28,061 nt of DNA from Lysobacterales bacterium (GTDB lineage Bacteria > Pseudomonadota > Gammaproteobacteria > Xanthomonadales > SZUA-36): assembly GCA_013213875.1 (NCBI GenBank), contig JABSSV010000298.1:1-28061 (forward strand), written 5' to 3'. The position numbers were made by a program, and so were the translations under genes. Each line of letters opens with the position of its first letter. Positions within the stretch are counted from its first letter, which is position 1. Positions 6,991 to 15,076 of this stretch are shown one piece after another. The notes below the pieces were generated by a model that worked only from the letters and a program-made list of their open reading frames with translations, did no database searches and was not told where the DNA came from.

Positions 6991-7473
6991 CTAGCCGCCT
7001 TCGTTGCTCAGTAGCGGTGCCAACAGACCCAGTGCCCGATAGTAAACGGCCCGTTTGAAGGAAACGACATTGTCCACCGGATACCAGAAATCGACCCAGC
7101 GATAGGAAGTAAACTCAGGCGTATCCGTCTGATCCAGAGCCAGCTCGCTTTCATCAGAAACCATGCGTAGCAAAAACCAGACCTGCTTCTGACCGATGCA
7201 GACCGGCTTGCTGGTGCGACGCTGAAAACGTCGCGGTAGGCGATAGCGCAGCCAGCCCGGCGTAGACCCCAGCAGTTCCACATGCTCACGCCGCAAGCCG
7301 GTCTCCTCCGCCAGCTCACGATACATGGCCTCTTCAGGCGTCTCATCGGTGCGCATACCACCCTGGGGAAATTGCCAGCCGTCATTGTTCACACGCTCGG
7401 CCCAGAATACCTGGTTGTGACGATTCATAATCACGATGGCCACGTTAGGCCGATAACCGTCGGCATCAATCAT
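6991..7473 (-). CDS. rppH: RNA pyrophosphohydrolase RppH (Nudix hydrolase)
   Basis: A 160-residue Nudix hydrolase that removes pyrophosphate from the 5' end of triphosphorylated mRNA and so triggers RNase E-dependent decay. The family N-terminus MIDADGYRPNVAIVI is intact. The Nudix box runs from Gly38 to Leu60 with the metal-binding core REL-AEETGL (Arg52, Glu53, Glu56, Glu57). The RppH-type context WQFPQGGM precedes it, and QKQVWFLL and WRWVDFWYPVDNV-like segments follow. I chose the ATG at 7473 from this conserved N-terminus; the reading frame stays open far upstream, but that part has no RppH similarity. The binding site is weak. It is divergent from the ABC importer genes. In many gammaproteobacteria rppH is next to ptsP, which is not seen here. 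Confidence 0.95.
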   Translation of the reverse strand: MIDADGYRPNVAIVIMNRHNQVFWAERVNNDGWQFPQGGMRTDETPEEAMYRELAEETGLRREHVELLGSTPGWLRYRLPRRFQRRTSKPVCIGQKQVWFLLRMVSDESELALDQTDTPEFTSYRWVDFWYPVDNVVSFKRAVYYRALGLLAPLLSNEGG

Positions 7474-7605
7474 GGTGGGCAGGCGGGCAAGGCGCCCTTT
7501 TTGGTCGTTTAATGGGCATGTGTTACTTTGCGGTTTCAGCGTCCCGCATGGTACCGATTCCCCCCGATCAAATCCATTCGGGCCCACCCAACAGGAGCAG
7601 TTCGC

Positions 7606-8595
7606 GTGCTTAAAAGCTCTCACAGTACGATACTGATCCTGCTCGGCCTTCTGGCTAGCGGCGCCCTTCTGCTGGCGACCCTGCTGGGCTCGGAAACGTT
7701 TTCCCTGGCGCGCCTTGTTACCGCTCTGCAGCAACCGGCAAGCCTTGATGGGCAATTGATTTGGCGCCTACGCCTGCCACGGGCCGGCGCGGGTTTCATG
7801 GTCGGAGCCATGCTGGCCATAGCCGGTTGTCTAATGCAGGTGCTGTTGCGCAATCCCCTCGCTGATCCCTACATTCTGGGCGTCTCGGGCGGTGCCGCCT
7901 TGTTTGCACTGGTGGGCATGACGCTGGGGCTCGGTGCGAGCCTGATTCCGCCGCTGGCCCTGCTGGGTGCACTGATCTCCATATTGCTGGTGTTCGGGCT
8001 GGCCAGAGGCGCCGGCCCCTGGAGCGGAACCCGCTTGCTGCTCACCGGCGTCGTTACAGCTGCCGGCTGGGGCGCACTCATCAGCCTGGTACTCGCCAGC
8101 GGCTCGGACAACAGCCTGCGAGGCATGCTGTTCTGGCTCATGGGGGACCTGAGCTATGCGCGGCTACCGGGCTGGGGCGTAGCAATCTTGCTGCTGGTGC
8201 TTGGCGCGGCGCTGGCACTGGGCCGCAGCCTCAATGTACTGGGCATGGGCGAGAGCACGGCGCGCTTACTTGGCGAATCGACCCAGGGACTGCTCTGGGG
8301 TATTTACTTCATGGCCTCCCTGCTCACCGCGACCGCCGTCTCCGTCGCCGGCAGCATCGGTTTTGTCGGTTTGATCGTGCCGCATCTGATGCGCCTGCTG
8401 GTGGGGTCGGACCACCGCATACTGCTGCCCGCGGCCGCGCTGTTCGGCGGCACGTTCCTGGTGCTGTCCGATACGCTGGCCAGAACGGTCGTTGCACCGC
8501 GTCAACTACCGGTGGGCGTTATCACCGCACTGCTCGGTGTGCCCCTGTTTCTACTGCTGCTCAACCGGGCGCGCCTGCGGGCCGGAGCGCAATAA
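7606..8595 (+). CDS. FecCD/BtuC-family ABC importer permease
   Basis: A 329-residue polytopic inner-membrane permease of the family that imports cobalamin, haem or ferric siderophores. Family marks are LIWRLRLPRAGAGFMVGAMLAIAGCLMQ, RNPLADPYILGVSGGAA, and near the C-terminus GFVGLIVPHLMRLLVGSDHR, the coupling region contacting the ATPase. I place the start at the GTG at 7606, which has AGGAG 8 bases upstream; the frame is open from 7528 (TTG), but that stretch lacks a binding site and is not hydrophobic. The ATPase gene follows with TAATG overlap. There is no substrate-binding protein, TonB receptor or recognisable B12 riboswitch nearby, so cobalamin versus ferric chelate cannot be decided. 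btuC is a reasonable but unproven name. Confidence 0.92.
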   Translation: MLKSSHSTILILLGLLASGALLLATLLGSETFSLARLVTALQQPASLDGQLIWRLRLPRAGAGFMVGAMLAIAGCLMQVLLRNPLADPYILGVSGGAALFALVGMTLGLGASLIPPLALLGALISILLVFGLARGAGPWSGTRLLLTGVVTAAGWGALISLVLASGSDNSLRGMLFWLMGDLSYARLPGWGVAILLLVLGAALALGRSLNVLGMGESTARLLGESTQGLLWGIYFMASLLTATAVSVAGSIGFVGLIVPHLMRLLVGSDHRILLPAAALFGGTFLVLSDTLARTVVAPRQLPVGVITALLGVPLFLLLLNRARLRAGAQ

Positions 8596-9386
8596 TGGCC
8601 TCACCCCGTCTGAGCTGTGAGTCGCTGACGGCAACGATTGGCGACCTGTGCGTTGTTGCGGATCTGGATCTGTGCTTCAAGGCCGGACAGTTCTGGGGCG
8701 TTCTGGGCGCTAACGGCGCGGGCAAAACCACTCTGCTACGACACCTGGCCGGCCTGCTGGAACCGGAACGGGGATTCGTTGCCCTCAACAACGAGCCCCT
8801 GCACCAGTGGCCGCGCCGCCCGCTGGCCAGAATGCTCGGCATGCTGCAGCAGCAAACCAGCTATGTTTTTGACGCAACGGTGCTACAGGTGGCGCTCACG
8901 GGCCGGCATCCGCATCTGGGACGCTTCGAGCGGGAACGGGCCGCGGACCTGAAGCGGGCCCGATCTGCCTTGGCAGACATGGGGCTGCTGCGCATAGAAG
9001 CACGCAGCGTGACGGCACTGTCCGGTGGCGAAGCGCGGCGTTTGGCCTTCGCGGCCCTGCAGGTTCAGGACACGCCGGTACAACTACTGGACGAGCCCAC
9101 CAACCACCTGGATTTTCGTCATCAGGTACGCCTTATGAGCCTGGTGGGAGAGCAGGTATATGGGCAGCAGCGGTTAGCGCTGGCCGCCCTGCATGACGTG
9201 AACCTGGCCGCCACTTACTGCAGCCACGTACTGCTGCTTCATGAGCAGGGACGATGGCAGGCCGGCACGGCCTCAGAACTGCTGCAGGAGGAGGAACTGG
9301 AGCGCCTGTACCAATGCCCCATTACAGCCGTGAAAACACCACACGGCACCCGCTTTCACCCGACTTTCTCAGAGTCTCCAGACTGA
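8595..9386 (+). CDS. ABC importer ATP-binding protein (FepC/BtuD type)
   Basis: A 263-residue cytoplasmic ATPase partner of the preceding permease. Visible motifs are Walker A GANGAGKT (38-45), the Q-loop region MLQQQTSYVF, the ABC signature LSGGEARRLAF, Walker B QLLDEPTNHLD and the switch histidine in LAALHDVNLAATYC. Its ATG shares a base with the permease stop codon (TAATG), a typical translationally coupled pair. The order permease then ATPase, without a binding-protein gene, suggests that component is encoded elsewhere. The last 31 bases overlap the convergent transporter gene on the opposite strand. The substrate is cobalamin or a ferric chelate by family. Confidence 0.93.
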   Translation: MASPRLSCESLTATIGDLCVVADLDLCFKAGQFWGVLGANGAGKTTLLRHLAGLLEPERGFVALNNEPLHQWPRRPLARMLGMLQQQTSYVFDATVLQVALTGRHPHLGRFERERAADLKRARSALADMGLLRIEARSVTALSGGEARRLAFAALQVQDTPVQLLDEPTNHLDFRHQVRLMSLVGEQVYGQQRLALAALHDVNLAATYCSHVLLLHEQGRWQAGTASELLQEEELERLYQCPITAVKTPHGTRFHPTFSESPD

Positions 9387-10651
9387 GTGGAAAGGGACTG
9401 GAAGCGGCGTCCCAGGCGCCAGGCGGCCAGCGCCCAGAGGCCCATGACAGGCAGATAGCACCAAACGGCCTGCTGTAGGCTCAGGCCAAGCCCCAGATAG
9501 CCACGGAACAGCCAGCTCGCGGCCGTATCACTGCCCCGATAGACCACTGTGTCAATAAAGTTCTTGCTCTTGTACTTCTGCTCCCGATTGAGCACGGTAA
9601 AGAGCATCTCCTTAACCGGACCGAGCAAGCCATAGTTGAGCGCCCGCTGCAGCACTTGCACCGCGGCAAACAACACCAGGCCGAAAGCGCTGCCCAGCAC
9701 GCTAACGCCGGCCGCCAGCAGCAAGGGGGGTAGCAATGCCGTGCGTGGCATGCCCAGGCAAGCCAGCAGGCGCGAGGTCAGCAAAAACTGTAGCGTAAAC
9801 GCGCAGATCTGCACGATCAGGTCCAGATAGCTGTAGAGCGTCGTCCGCTGCGCAAAATCCAGTCCCTGCTGATCAATCAACACCGCCAGACCGTTGTAGA
9901 GGAAGGTGCTGGTCATATTGTGTGCCAGCATCATGGCGCAGATCAGCAACAGATAGGGAGATTGAAAGACCGTGCGCGCACCGGCCAGGATGCTGCCACC
10001 AATGGCACGGTCCTGTACCGCCTGCGGCTCGCTTTGCACCTTCTGGCCAAGTCGCCATGCCAGCAGCATCGCCAGCAAAAGACCGGCAGCAGCCAGCACC
10101 ATAATGCCACTCGCACCCACCGCATCTATCAGCCCGGCCGTCAACAACGGGCCCAGCATAGCGCCGAGACTACCGCCAGCCATGATGCTCCCAAACAGCC
10201 GCTGTGCCTGTTGGGGCCTGAAAATGTCGGCCATGAAGCTCCAGAAAATGGAGACCACAAACAGATTAAAGACGCTGACCCAGACGTAAAAAGTGACCTC
10301 CACCGGCACCGGGGCCGTGTTACCACGGAAAGCCAGGGCGAAAGCCAGTAGCTGCAGAAGGAAGACCCCGTAGATCAGGGGCACCAGCGCCCGACGCCGG
10401 AAACGGGCGACCAGCCAGCCAAACACCGGCACCAGCAGCAGCATGCTTAAAAAAGTCGCCGTGTAGAGCCAGTGCAACTGTTCGGAAAACTGCGAGGCCA
10501 CGGTATTTCGCAGCGGGCGGATCATAAAGTAGCTGCCCAGGAGCATGAAGAAATACAGGAAGGCGATCAGAAAACGACCCCACTCACTGTCCTCCACCTG
10601 CAGCAGGCGGCCCAAGGACCGGCGCATGGAATGCCAAAGGGCCTCAGCCAT
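9356..10651 (-). CDS. MFS / nucleotide translocase-like membrane transporter
   Basis: A 431-residue protein with about twelve hydrophobic segments. The N-terminal part (FLIAFLYFFMLLGSYFMIRPLRNT) and the phrase FVVSIFWSFMADIF followed by QRLFGSIMAGGSLGAMLGP are typical of the MFS branch related to ATP/ADP and NTP/NDP translocases. In free-living bacteria such proteins are usually of unknown substrate; nucleotide exchange is established only for plastid and intracellular-bacterial members. The start is ATG at 10649-10651, with only a weak AGG upstream. The gene has no operon partner. Its 3' end overlaps the ABC ATPase gene by 31 bp in convergent orientation. I am confident that it is a transporter and not of its substrate. 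Confidence 0.85.
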   Translation of the reverse strand: MAEALWHSMRRSLGRLLQVEDSEWGRFLIAFLYFFMLLGSYFMIRPLRNTVASQFSEQLHWLYTATFLSMLLLVPVFGWLVARFRRRALVPLIYGVFLLQLLAFALAFRGNTAPVPVEVTFYVWVSVFNLFVVSIFWSFMADIFRPQQAQRLFGSIMAGGSLGAMLGPLLTAGLIDAVGASGIMVLAAAGLLLAMLLAWRLGQKVQSEPQAVQDRAIGGSILAGARTVFQSPYLLLICAMMLAHNMTSTFLYNGLAVLIDQQGLDFAQRTTLYSYLDLIVQICAFTLQFLLTSRLLACLGMPRTALLPPLLLAAGVSVLGSAFGLVLFAAVQVLQRALNYGLLGPVKEMLFTVLNREQKYKSKNFIDTVVYRGSDTAASWLFRGYLGLGLSLQQAVWCYLPVMGLWALAAWRLGRRFQSLSTQSGDSEKVG

Positions 10652-10840
10652 CCGCGCGAGCGCCTAAACCGGACTGTGCGTCATCACCCAATGTCAGTGA
10701 CTCAGAAGCCATGCTGTATGCCCATTGCTACCCCGCAGAGGCCAGTGTAGCAGGCCGGAATACCGTCAATCAGGGGCCTTTCCAACCACGCTCACAGCCA
10801 GACATCTGCATTGGAGAGTTTGCGCAGCGGTCCGCACGCG

Positions 10841-10853
10841 GTATGATACATAC
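10841..10853 (+). promoter_or_regulatory. -10 element within an inverted repeat upstream of the GMC gene
   Basis: TATGAT (10842-10847) has five of six matches to the -10 consensus and lies about 34 bases before the TTG start of the GMC oxidoreductase. It is embedded in GTATG-ATA-CATAC, a perfect 5-3-5 inverted repeat. The -35 is poor (TTGCGC, 16-base spacing), as is common for regulated promoters. Confidence 0.4.
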
Positions 10854-10880
10854 GCTACCGCACGGAAAGTCTCCATCGTT

Positions 10881-12452
10881 TTGACCAACTTCGATTTCAT
10901 CATTGTGGGCGCAGGCTCCGCCGGCTGCGTTTTGGCCCGCCGACTCAGCGAAAACCCCAACCACCGCGTGTTGCTGCTGGAGGCTGGCGGCAAAGATCGT
11001 AATCCCTTCATTCATATGCCAGCAGGCCTGTGGCGACTGCGTGATAACACGCGGGTGAACTGGAATTACGAGACGGAACCGGAGCCCAACCTCGCCGGAC
11101 GCCGGCTCTACTGGCCCCGCGGCAAGGTTCTGGGTGGATCCAGCGCCATCAATGCCATGTGCTACTGCCGTGGGCATCGCAAAGACTATGACGACTGGGC
11201 CGCCCAGGGTGCCAGCGGCTGGGCTTTTAACGACTGTCTGCCCTACTTCATCAAGTCGGAAGACCAGGAGCGCGGCGCCTGTGACTATCACGGCGTGGGT
11301 GGCCCCCTGTCCGTGCAGGACCTGCGCTATCACAACCCGCTCAGTGAGCGCTTCCTGCAGGCCTGCGAACAGACCGGCCTGCCGCGCACCGACGACTTTA
11401 ATGGACCGCGACAACGCGGCTGTGCTCTCTATCAGGTCACCCAGCGCAACGGGCAACGATGCAGCACGGCTGTTGGCTATCTGCGACCGGCCATGAAACG
11501 CCCCAATCTGACCGTCATGACCGGCGCTCTGGTGCAGCGCCTGCTGTTTGATGGTGACCGGGTGCGCGGCGTCACCGTGCTGCACAAGGGCGAAGAGAAA
11601 CATTTTGAAGCCGGCGAGACCCTGCTCTCCGGTGGCGCCATCAACTCACCACAGCTGCTCATGCTGTCCGGCATTGGCCCCGGTGCACATCTGCATGAGC
11701 ACGGCATCGACATACGCCTGGACCAACCCGGGGTAGGTGCCAATCTGCAAGATCACCTGGACATCTGCACCGTGGTGAAAATCGGCACCCGGGAGAGCTA
11801 TGACACGCTCAATCACACCCTGGCCGGTATCAAATATATTCTTAACCGCTCCGGCCCCTGCACCTCCAATATTGCCGAGGGCGGCGCTTTTATCGTCAGC
11901 CAGTACGCGACGGATGATCGACCGGATATCCAGCTGCACTTTATTCCGGCGCAGCTGGACGAGCACGGCAAGAACGTCCTGCCAGGCAATGGCATGACGC
12001 TTCATGCCTGCCCGCTGCGGCCTGAAAGCCGCGGCCATATCCGCCTGAAAAGCGCCGATCCGCAGGCCGCGCCGGCCATCACAGCCAATTACCTGGACAG
12101 CGACTATGACCGCCGCATGATGATCGAATGTGTGCGCCTGAGTCTGGAGATCTTTGCCCAGCCCGCTTTTGCCGAAACCGTTACGGACCGGGTCTTTCCT
12201 GCGCCGGAAGCGAGTTCAGAAGCCGACTATCTCGAGTTTGTCCGCCGCAAAGCAGAAACGGTTTATCACCCGGTCGGCACCTGTCGCATGGGTGATGATG
12301 ACGCGGCGGTGGTCGATGCCAGCCTGCGCGTCCGCGGCGTGCAGGGTTTGCGTGTGGTGGATGCCTCGGTGATGCCCGCGCTGGTGTCCGGCAACACCAA
12401 TGCCCCGACCATCATGATTGCGGAAAAAATTGCTGCGGAGATGAACGCCTAA
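10881..12452 (+). CDS. GMC-family FAD-dependent oxidoreductase (choline dehydrogenase-like)
   Basis: A 523-residue flavoprotein of the glucose-methanol-choline family, which oxidises alcohols or related substrates. The dinucleotide-binding motif VGAGSAG is at residues 9-15. The first GMC signature appears as WPRGKVLGGSSAINAM and the second as SGGAINSPQLLMLSGIGP. The C-terminal active site includes VYHPVGTCRMG (catalytic His) and SGNTNAPTIMIAEKIA (catalytic Asn). I chose TTG at 10881 because it gives the standard N-terminus just before FDFIIVGAG and has GGAAAG upstream; the frame extends to 10725 without family similarity. No betaine aldehyde dehydrogenase or betI is adjacent, so choline as substrate is not supported; an aliphatic or other alcohol is as likely. 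It overlaps the M48 peptidase gene by 4 bp tail to tail. Confidence 0.92.
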   Translation: MTNFDFIIVGAGSAGCVLARRLSENPNHRVLLLEAGGKDRNPFIHMPAGLWRLRDNTRVNWNYETEPEPNLAGRRLYWPRGKVLGGSSAINAMCYCRGHRKDYDDWAAQGASGWAFNDCLPYFIKSEDQERGACDYHGVGGPLSVQDLRYHNPLSERFLQACEQTGLPRTDDFNGPRQRGCALYQVTQRNGQRCSTAVGYLRPAMKRPNLTVMTGALVQRLLFDGDRVRGVTVLHKGEEKHFEAGETLLSGGAINSPQLLMLSGIGPGAHLHEHGIDIRLDQPGVGANLQDHLDICTVVKIGTRESYDTLNHTLAGIKYILNRSGPCTSNIAEGGAFIVSQYATDDRPDIQLHFIPAQLDEHGKNVLPGNGMTLHACPLRPESRGHIRLKSADPQAAPAITANYLDSDYDRRMMIECVRLSLEIFAQPAFAETVTDRVFPAPEASSEADYLEFVRRKAETVYHPVGTCRMGDDDAAVVDASLRVRGVQGLRVVDASVMPALVSGNTNAPTIMIAEKIAAEMNA

Positions 12453-14377
12453 TCAGCAGCGAAGGTTTGTAGCGCCGGAATCGGCACATGCAGCGCCGTG
12501 CACACCACGCGCATCAGTTCCAGCTCCGCTTCGACCAGACGTCCGTCATAGCTGACCGTGATCGCCAGCGCCCGGACCAGTTGTTCTTTGCCATCCGCCG
12601 TCAGCACATCAAGACGGTCCAGCGCATGATCCAGCGTGCCCATCCAGTCATCCATGGAAGGCAGGGCCGTCGGCTGCTCACCCAGCACCTCGGCGCAACC
12701 CGCCGCGTAGGCGGCCAGCGCCTGCGCTGGCTCGGCCGGATTCCCATGCCAGGCCACCACGGCCAATACCGCATGAATATCGTCCCGGCGACGGCGCACG
12801 CTGGCCCGGCCCGTGGTGCGCACCCGCTGCGGATTCGACGCTTCCCAGAGATACTGACGTAGAATTCGTGCCAGCAGGTATTCGAAAACATCCACCTGAC
12901 CATCAATACGAATCAGCTGGTCAGCCGCCTGGAGCAGGCGTTGAAGCACTTCTGGCGGCTGCCGATGTAGCGCCGGCAGAGCAATCTCCAACAGCGGCAA
13001 GCGCTGGCCCGTAGGCAGGGAACCGGTCTCCGCTTGCAGGGCTCGCACCTGGTCCGCCACATGCGACCCTAGGGTCTTTTCAAGCACCGCCAGCTGGCGC
13101 TCAGCGATGGTCGGGTCCTGATGCAGCAGGGTTAGCAGCAGCCCCTGCAGAGCGCTTTCGCTGGAGTGCACAGCATCAGCCGCCGCCGCTGGCAGGCTGG
13201 CGGCCACGCTGGCCGCCATAAGAATGCGCTCCATATCCGGATTACCGATCTGATCGATGATGGTTTGCGGATCGAAGGGCGCCCGCTTACGCTCCGGTTG
13301 CGCCGCCCGAGCCTGCTCCCGCGCTGCCTTTTCACGCTCACGCTCCTGTTGCCGTGACATGCGGGCGGCCAGGACCTTGAGATCATCCTGCTGGAAATTG
13401 GGCTCGATCCGGGCAATACGCTGCATGAGCGGTGGATGCGTAGCAAACAGACTCTGCGCACCCCCGGGGCCGAACAACATGTGGCCGACCTCTTCCGTAT
13501 CCCGGTTCAAGAAGGAGTGATCCTGCACTACGGCAATTTTCTTCAGCGCACCGGCAATACCACCCGGATCGCGCGTAAACTGCACCGCCGAGGCATCGGC
13601 CAGATACTCGCGTTGCCGGGAGACGGCCGACTTGATCATGCGACCGAAGAACAGTCCCACATAGCCAACGCCCAGCAAGACCAGCGCTACCGCTATGGCT
13701 ACCAGTCCGCTGTTATCACGCGAGCGCCCCATCAAATGGCTGTGCATGAGAATCCTGCGGCCAATGATGCCCAGCAGCAGGATGCCGAAAAGCGCACCCA
13801 TGAGACGGATGTTCAGGCGCATATCGCCATTGAGAATGTGGCTGAATTCGTGGGCTATCACACCCTGCAGCTCGGCCCGGTTGAGCGTCTCCAACGTGCC
13901 GCGGGTTACCGCTACCGCCGCATCCGCCGGCGAATAGCCGGCCGCAAAAGCATTAATACCCAGCTCCTGCTCAAGCACGTAGACCTGCGGCATGGGCACG
14001 CCGGAGGCCAGCGCAATCTCCTCCACCACATTCATGAGGCGCCGCTGTAGCGGGTCACGCGTGTCAGCGTTAACCAGCGTACCGCCCAGTTGTCGCGCCA
14101 CCTTGCCGCCACCGCCTCGTAAGCTCAGCGTTTTCCCGAGACTGGCCAGGCCGATAACGGTTCCGGTTCCGAGGGAGGTAAATAGCAGGGCATTACTGTT
14201 CGACTGCAGCGTCGACAGGGACAGCAAGGAAGCGCCTTCCACCGGCGACAGCATACCCAGTACCAGCCCCATGGCCAGACTGACAGAGATCACAATCGCC
14301 AGCACGGCGAGAGCAAACATCAACAGCAGCCACCGCGTCTGACGGCGCGAGCGATCCTGATGGGCGAAAAAGTTCAC
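12449..14377 (-). CDS. M48-family membrane metalloprotease with long C-terminal extension
   Basis: A 642-residue zinc protease related to HtpX. The N-terminus has two membrane segments (about 17-41 and 62-80). The zinc site is HEFSH (176-180) with the third ligand Glu257 in REYLADASAV, and two further hydrophobic helices (about 193-210 and 223-245) lie between them, as in HtpX. The family pattern ATHPP is at 312-316. HtpX ends near 290-300 residues. Here a charged coiled-coil-like stretch (about 340-365) leads to a roughly 270-residue helical domain with two TerB-like segments, around 483-510 (IRIDGQVDVFEYLL) and 598-628 (ITVSYDGRLVEAELELM). The start is GTG at 14377. lemA ends 26 bases upstream on the same strand, the usual lemA-protease pair. 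A role in membrane-protein quality control is inferred. Confidence 0.9.
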   Translation of the reverse strand: MNFFAHQDRSRRQTRWLLLMFALAVLAIVISVSLAMGLVLGMLSPVEGASLLSLSTLQSNSNALLFTSLGTGTVIGLASLGKTLSLRGGGGKVARQLGGTLVNADTRDPLQRRLMNVVEEIALASGVPMPQVYVLEQELGINAFAAGYSPADAAVAVTRGTLETLNRAELQGVIAHEFSHILNGDMRLNIRLMGALFGILLLGIIGRRILMHSHLMGRSRDNSGLVAIAVALVLLGVGYVGLFFGRMIKSAVSRQREYLADASAVQFTRDPGGIAGALKKIAVVQDHSFLNRDTEEVGHMLFGPGGAQSLFATHPPLMQRIARIEPNFQQDDLKVLAARMSRQQEREREKAAREQARAAQPERKRAPFDPQTIIDQIGNPDMERILMAASVAASLPAAAADAVHSSESALQGLLLTLLHQDPTIAERQLAVLEKTLGSHVADQVRALQAETGSLPTGQRLPLLEIALPALHRQPPEVLQRLLQAADQLIRIDGQVDVFEYLLARILRQYLWEASNPQRVRTTGRASVRRRRDDIHAVLAVVAWHGNPAEPAQALAAYAAGCAEVLGEQPTALPSMDDWMGTLDHALDRLDVLTADGKEQLVRALAITVSYDGRLVEAELELMRVVCTALHVPIPALQTFAAD

Positions 14378-14403
14378 AGTAGCAGTCCGGGCCAGCTAAT
14401 GGC

Positions 14404-14985
14404 TCAGAACTCGACCTTGGGAACCTCGCGCTTCACTTCGTCTTCAATTTCCAACAGCTCAGCCGGAGCGAAATTGAACCAGCCGGCAAAGAAGTTATTG
14501 GGGAAGGATTCACGCAGCGTGTTGTAGCCCATGACCGAGTCGTTGTAGGCCTGGCGTGCAAATGCGACCTTGTTTTCCGTCGTGGTCAGCTCTTCAGACA
14601 GCTGCATCATGTTTTCGTTGGCCTTCAGATCCGGATAGGACTCGGACAGGGCAAACAGGCGCCCCAGCGCACCGGACAGACCCTGCTCGGCTTCTGCCAG
14701 GGCCTTCATGGCCTCCGGGTCAGACGGATCGCGGGCGGCATTCTTAAGACCACTGACCGCAGCAGAACGCGCATTAATGACCGCTTCCAGCGTGTCTTTC
14801 TCATGCGCCATATAGCCCTTGGCCGTCTCCACCAGGTTGGGAATCAGGTCATGACGTCGCGTCAGCTGCACATCGATCTGTGCAAAGGCGTTCTTAAACT
14901 GGTTGCGTGAGGCGACCAGGCGGTTGTAGATGGAAATTGCAAAAAAGATCGCGCCGCCGATCAGCGCAAGAAAAACCCAGCCCAT
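14404..14985 (-). CDS. lemA: LemA family protein
   Basis: A 193-residue protein with one N-terminal membrane helix (about 2-19) followed by the long helical LemA domain. Family marks are YNRLVASRNQFKNAFAQIDVQLTRRHDLIPNLV-type sequence at about 21-52, RLFALSESYPDLKANENM (about 110-127), TENKVAFARQAYNDSVM and the C-terminal FP-NFFAGWFNF segment. The molecular function is not firmly established; members are commonly encoded beside M48 proteases, as here. The ATG at 14985 has GAGGGG about 9 bases upstream. It is the first gene of a likely two-gene operon with the protease. Confidence 0.95.
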   Translation of the reverse strand: MGWVFLALIGGAIFFAISIYNRLVASRNQFKNAFAQIDVQLTRRHDLIPNLVETAKGYMAHEKDTLEAVINARSAAVSGLKNAARDPSDPEAMKALAEAEQGLSGALGRLFALSESYPDLKANENMMQLSEELTTTENKVAFARQAYNDSVMGYNTLRESFPNNFFAGWFNFAPAELLEIEDEVKREVPKVEF

Positions 14986-15076
14986 AGCATTAATCCCCTC
15001 AGGAAACAGTGCTTAGTCTAGCAAAGGTCCAATTCGGCTTCTTGTGCCGCTGGTCATGGGCGCCTGCGGCCCGCCA

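Noticed and set aside
6855..7058. Plus-strand frame between bfd and rppH
   Set aside because: It starts inside the Fur-box/promoter region, lacks a binding site and overlaps the conserved end of rppH.
7474..7605. Cobalamin riboswitch upstream of the ABC permease
   Set aside because: I looked for a B12 box and the associated helices and found nothing convincing in this short gap; a covariance-model scan would settle it.
10725..10880. N-terminal extension of the GMC oxidoreductase
   Set aside because: The extra 52 residues have no family similarity or signal peptide and cross the predicted promoter; the TTG at 10881 gives the standard N-terminus.
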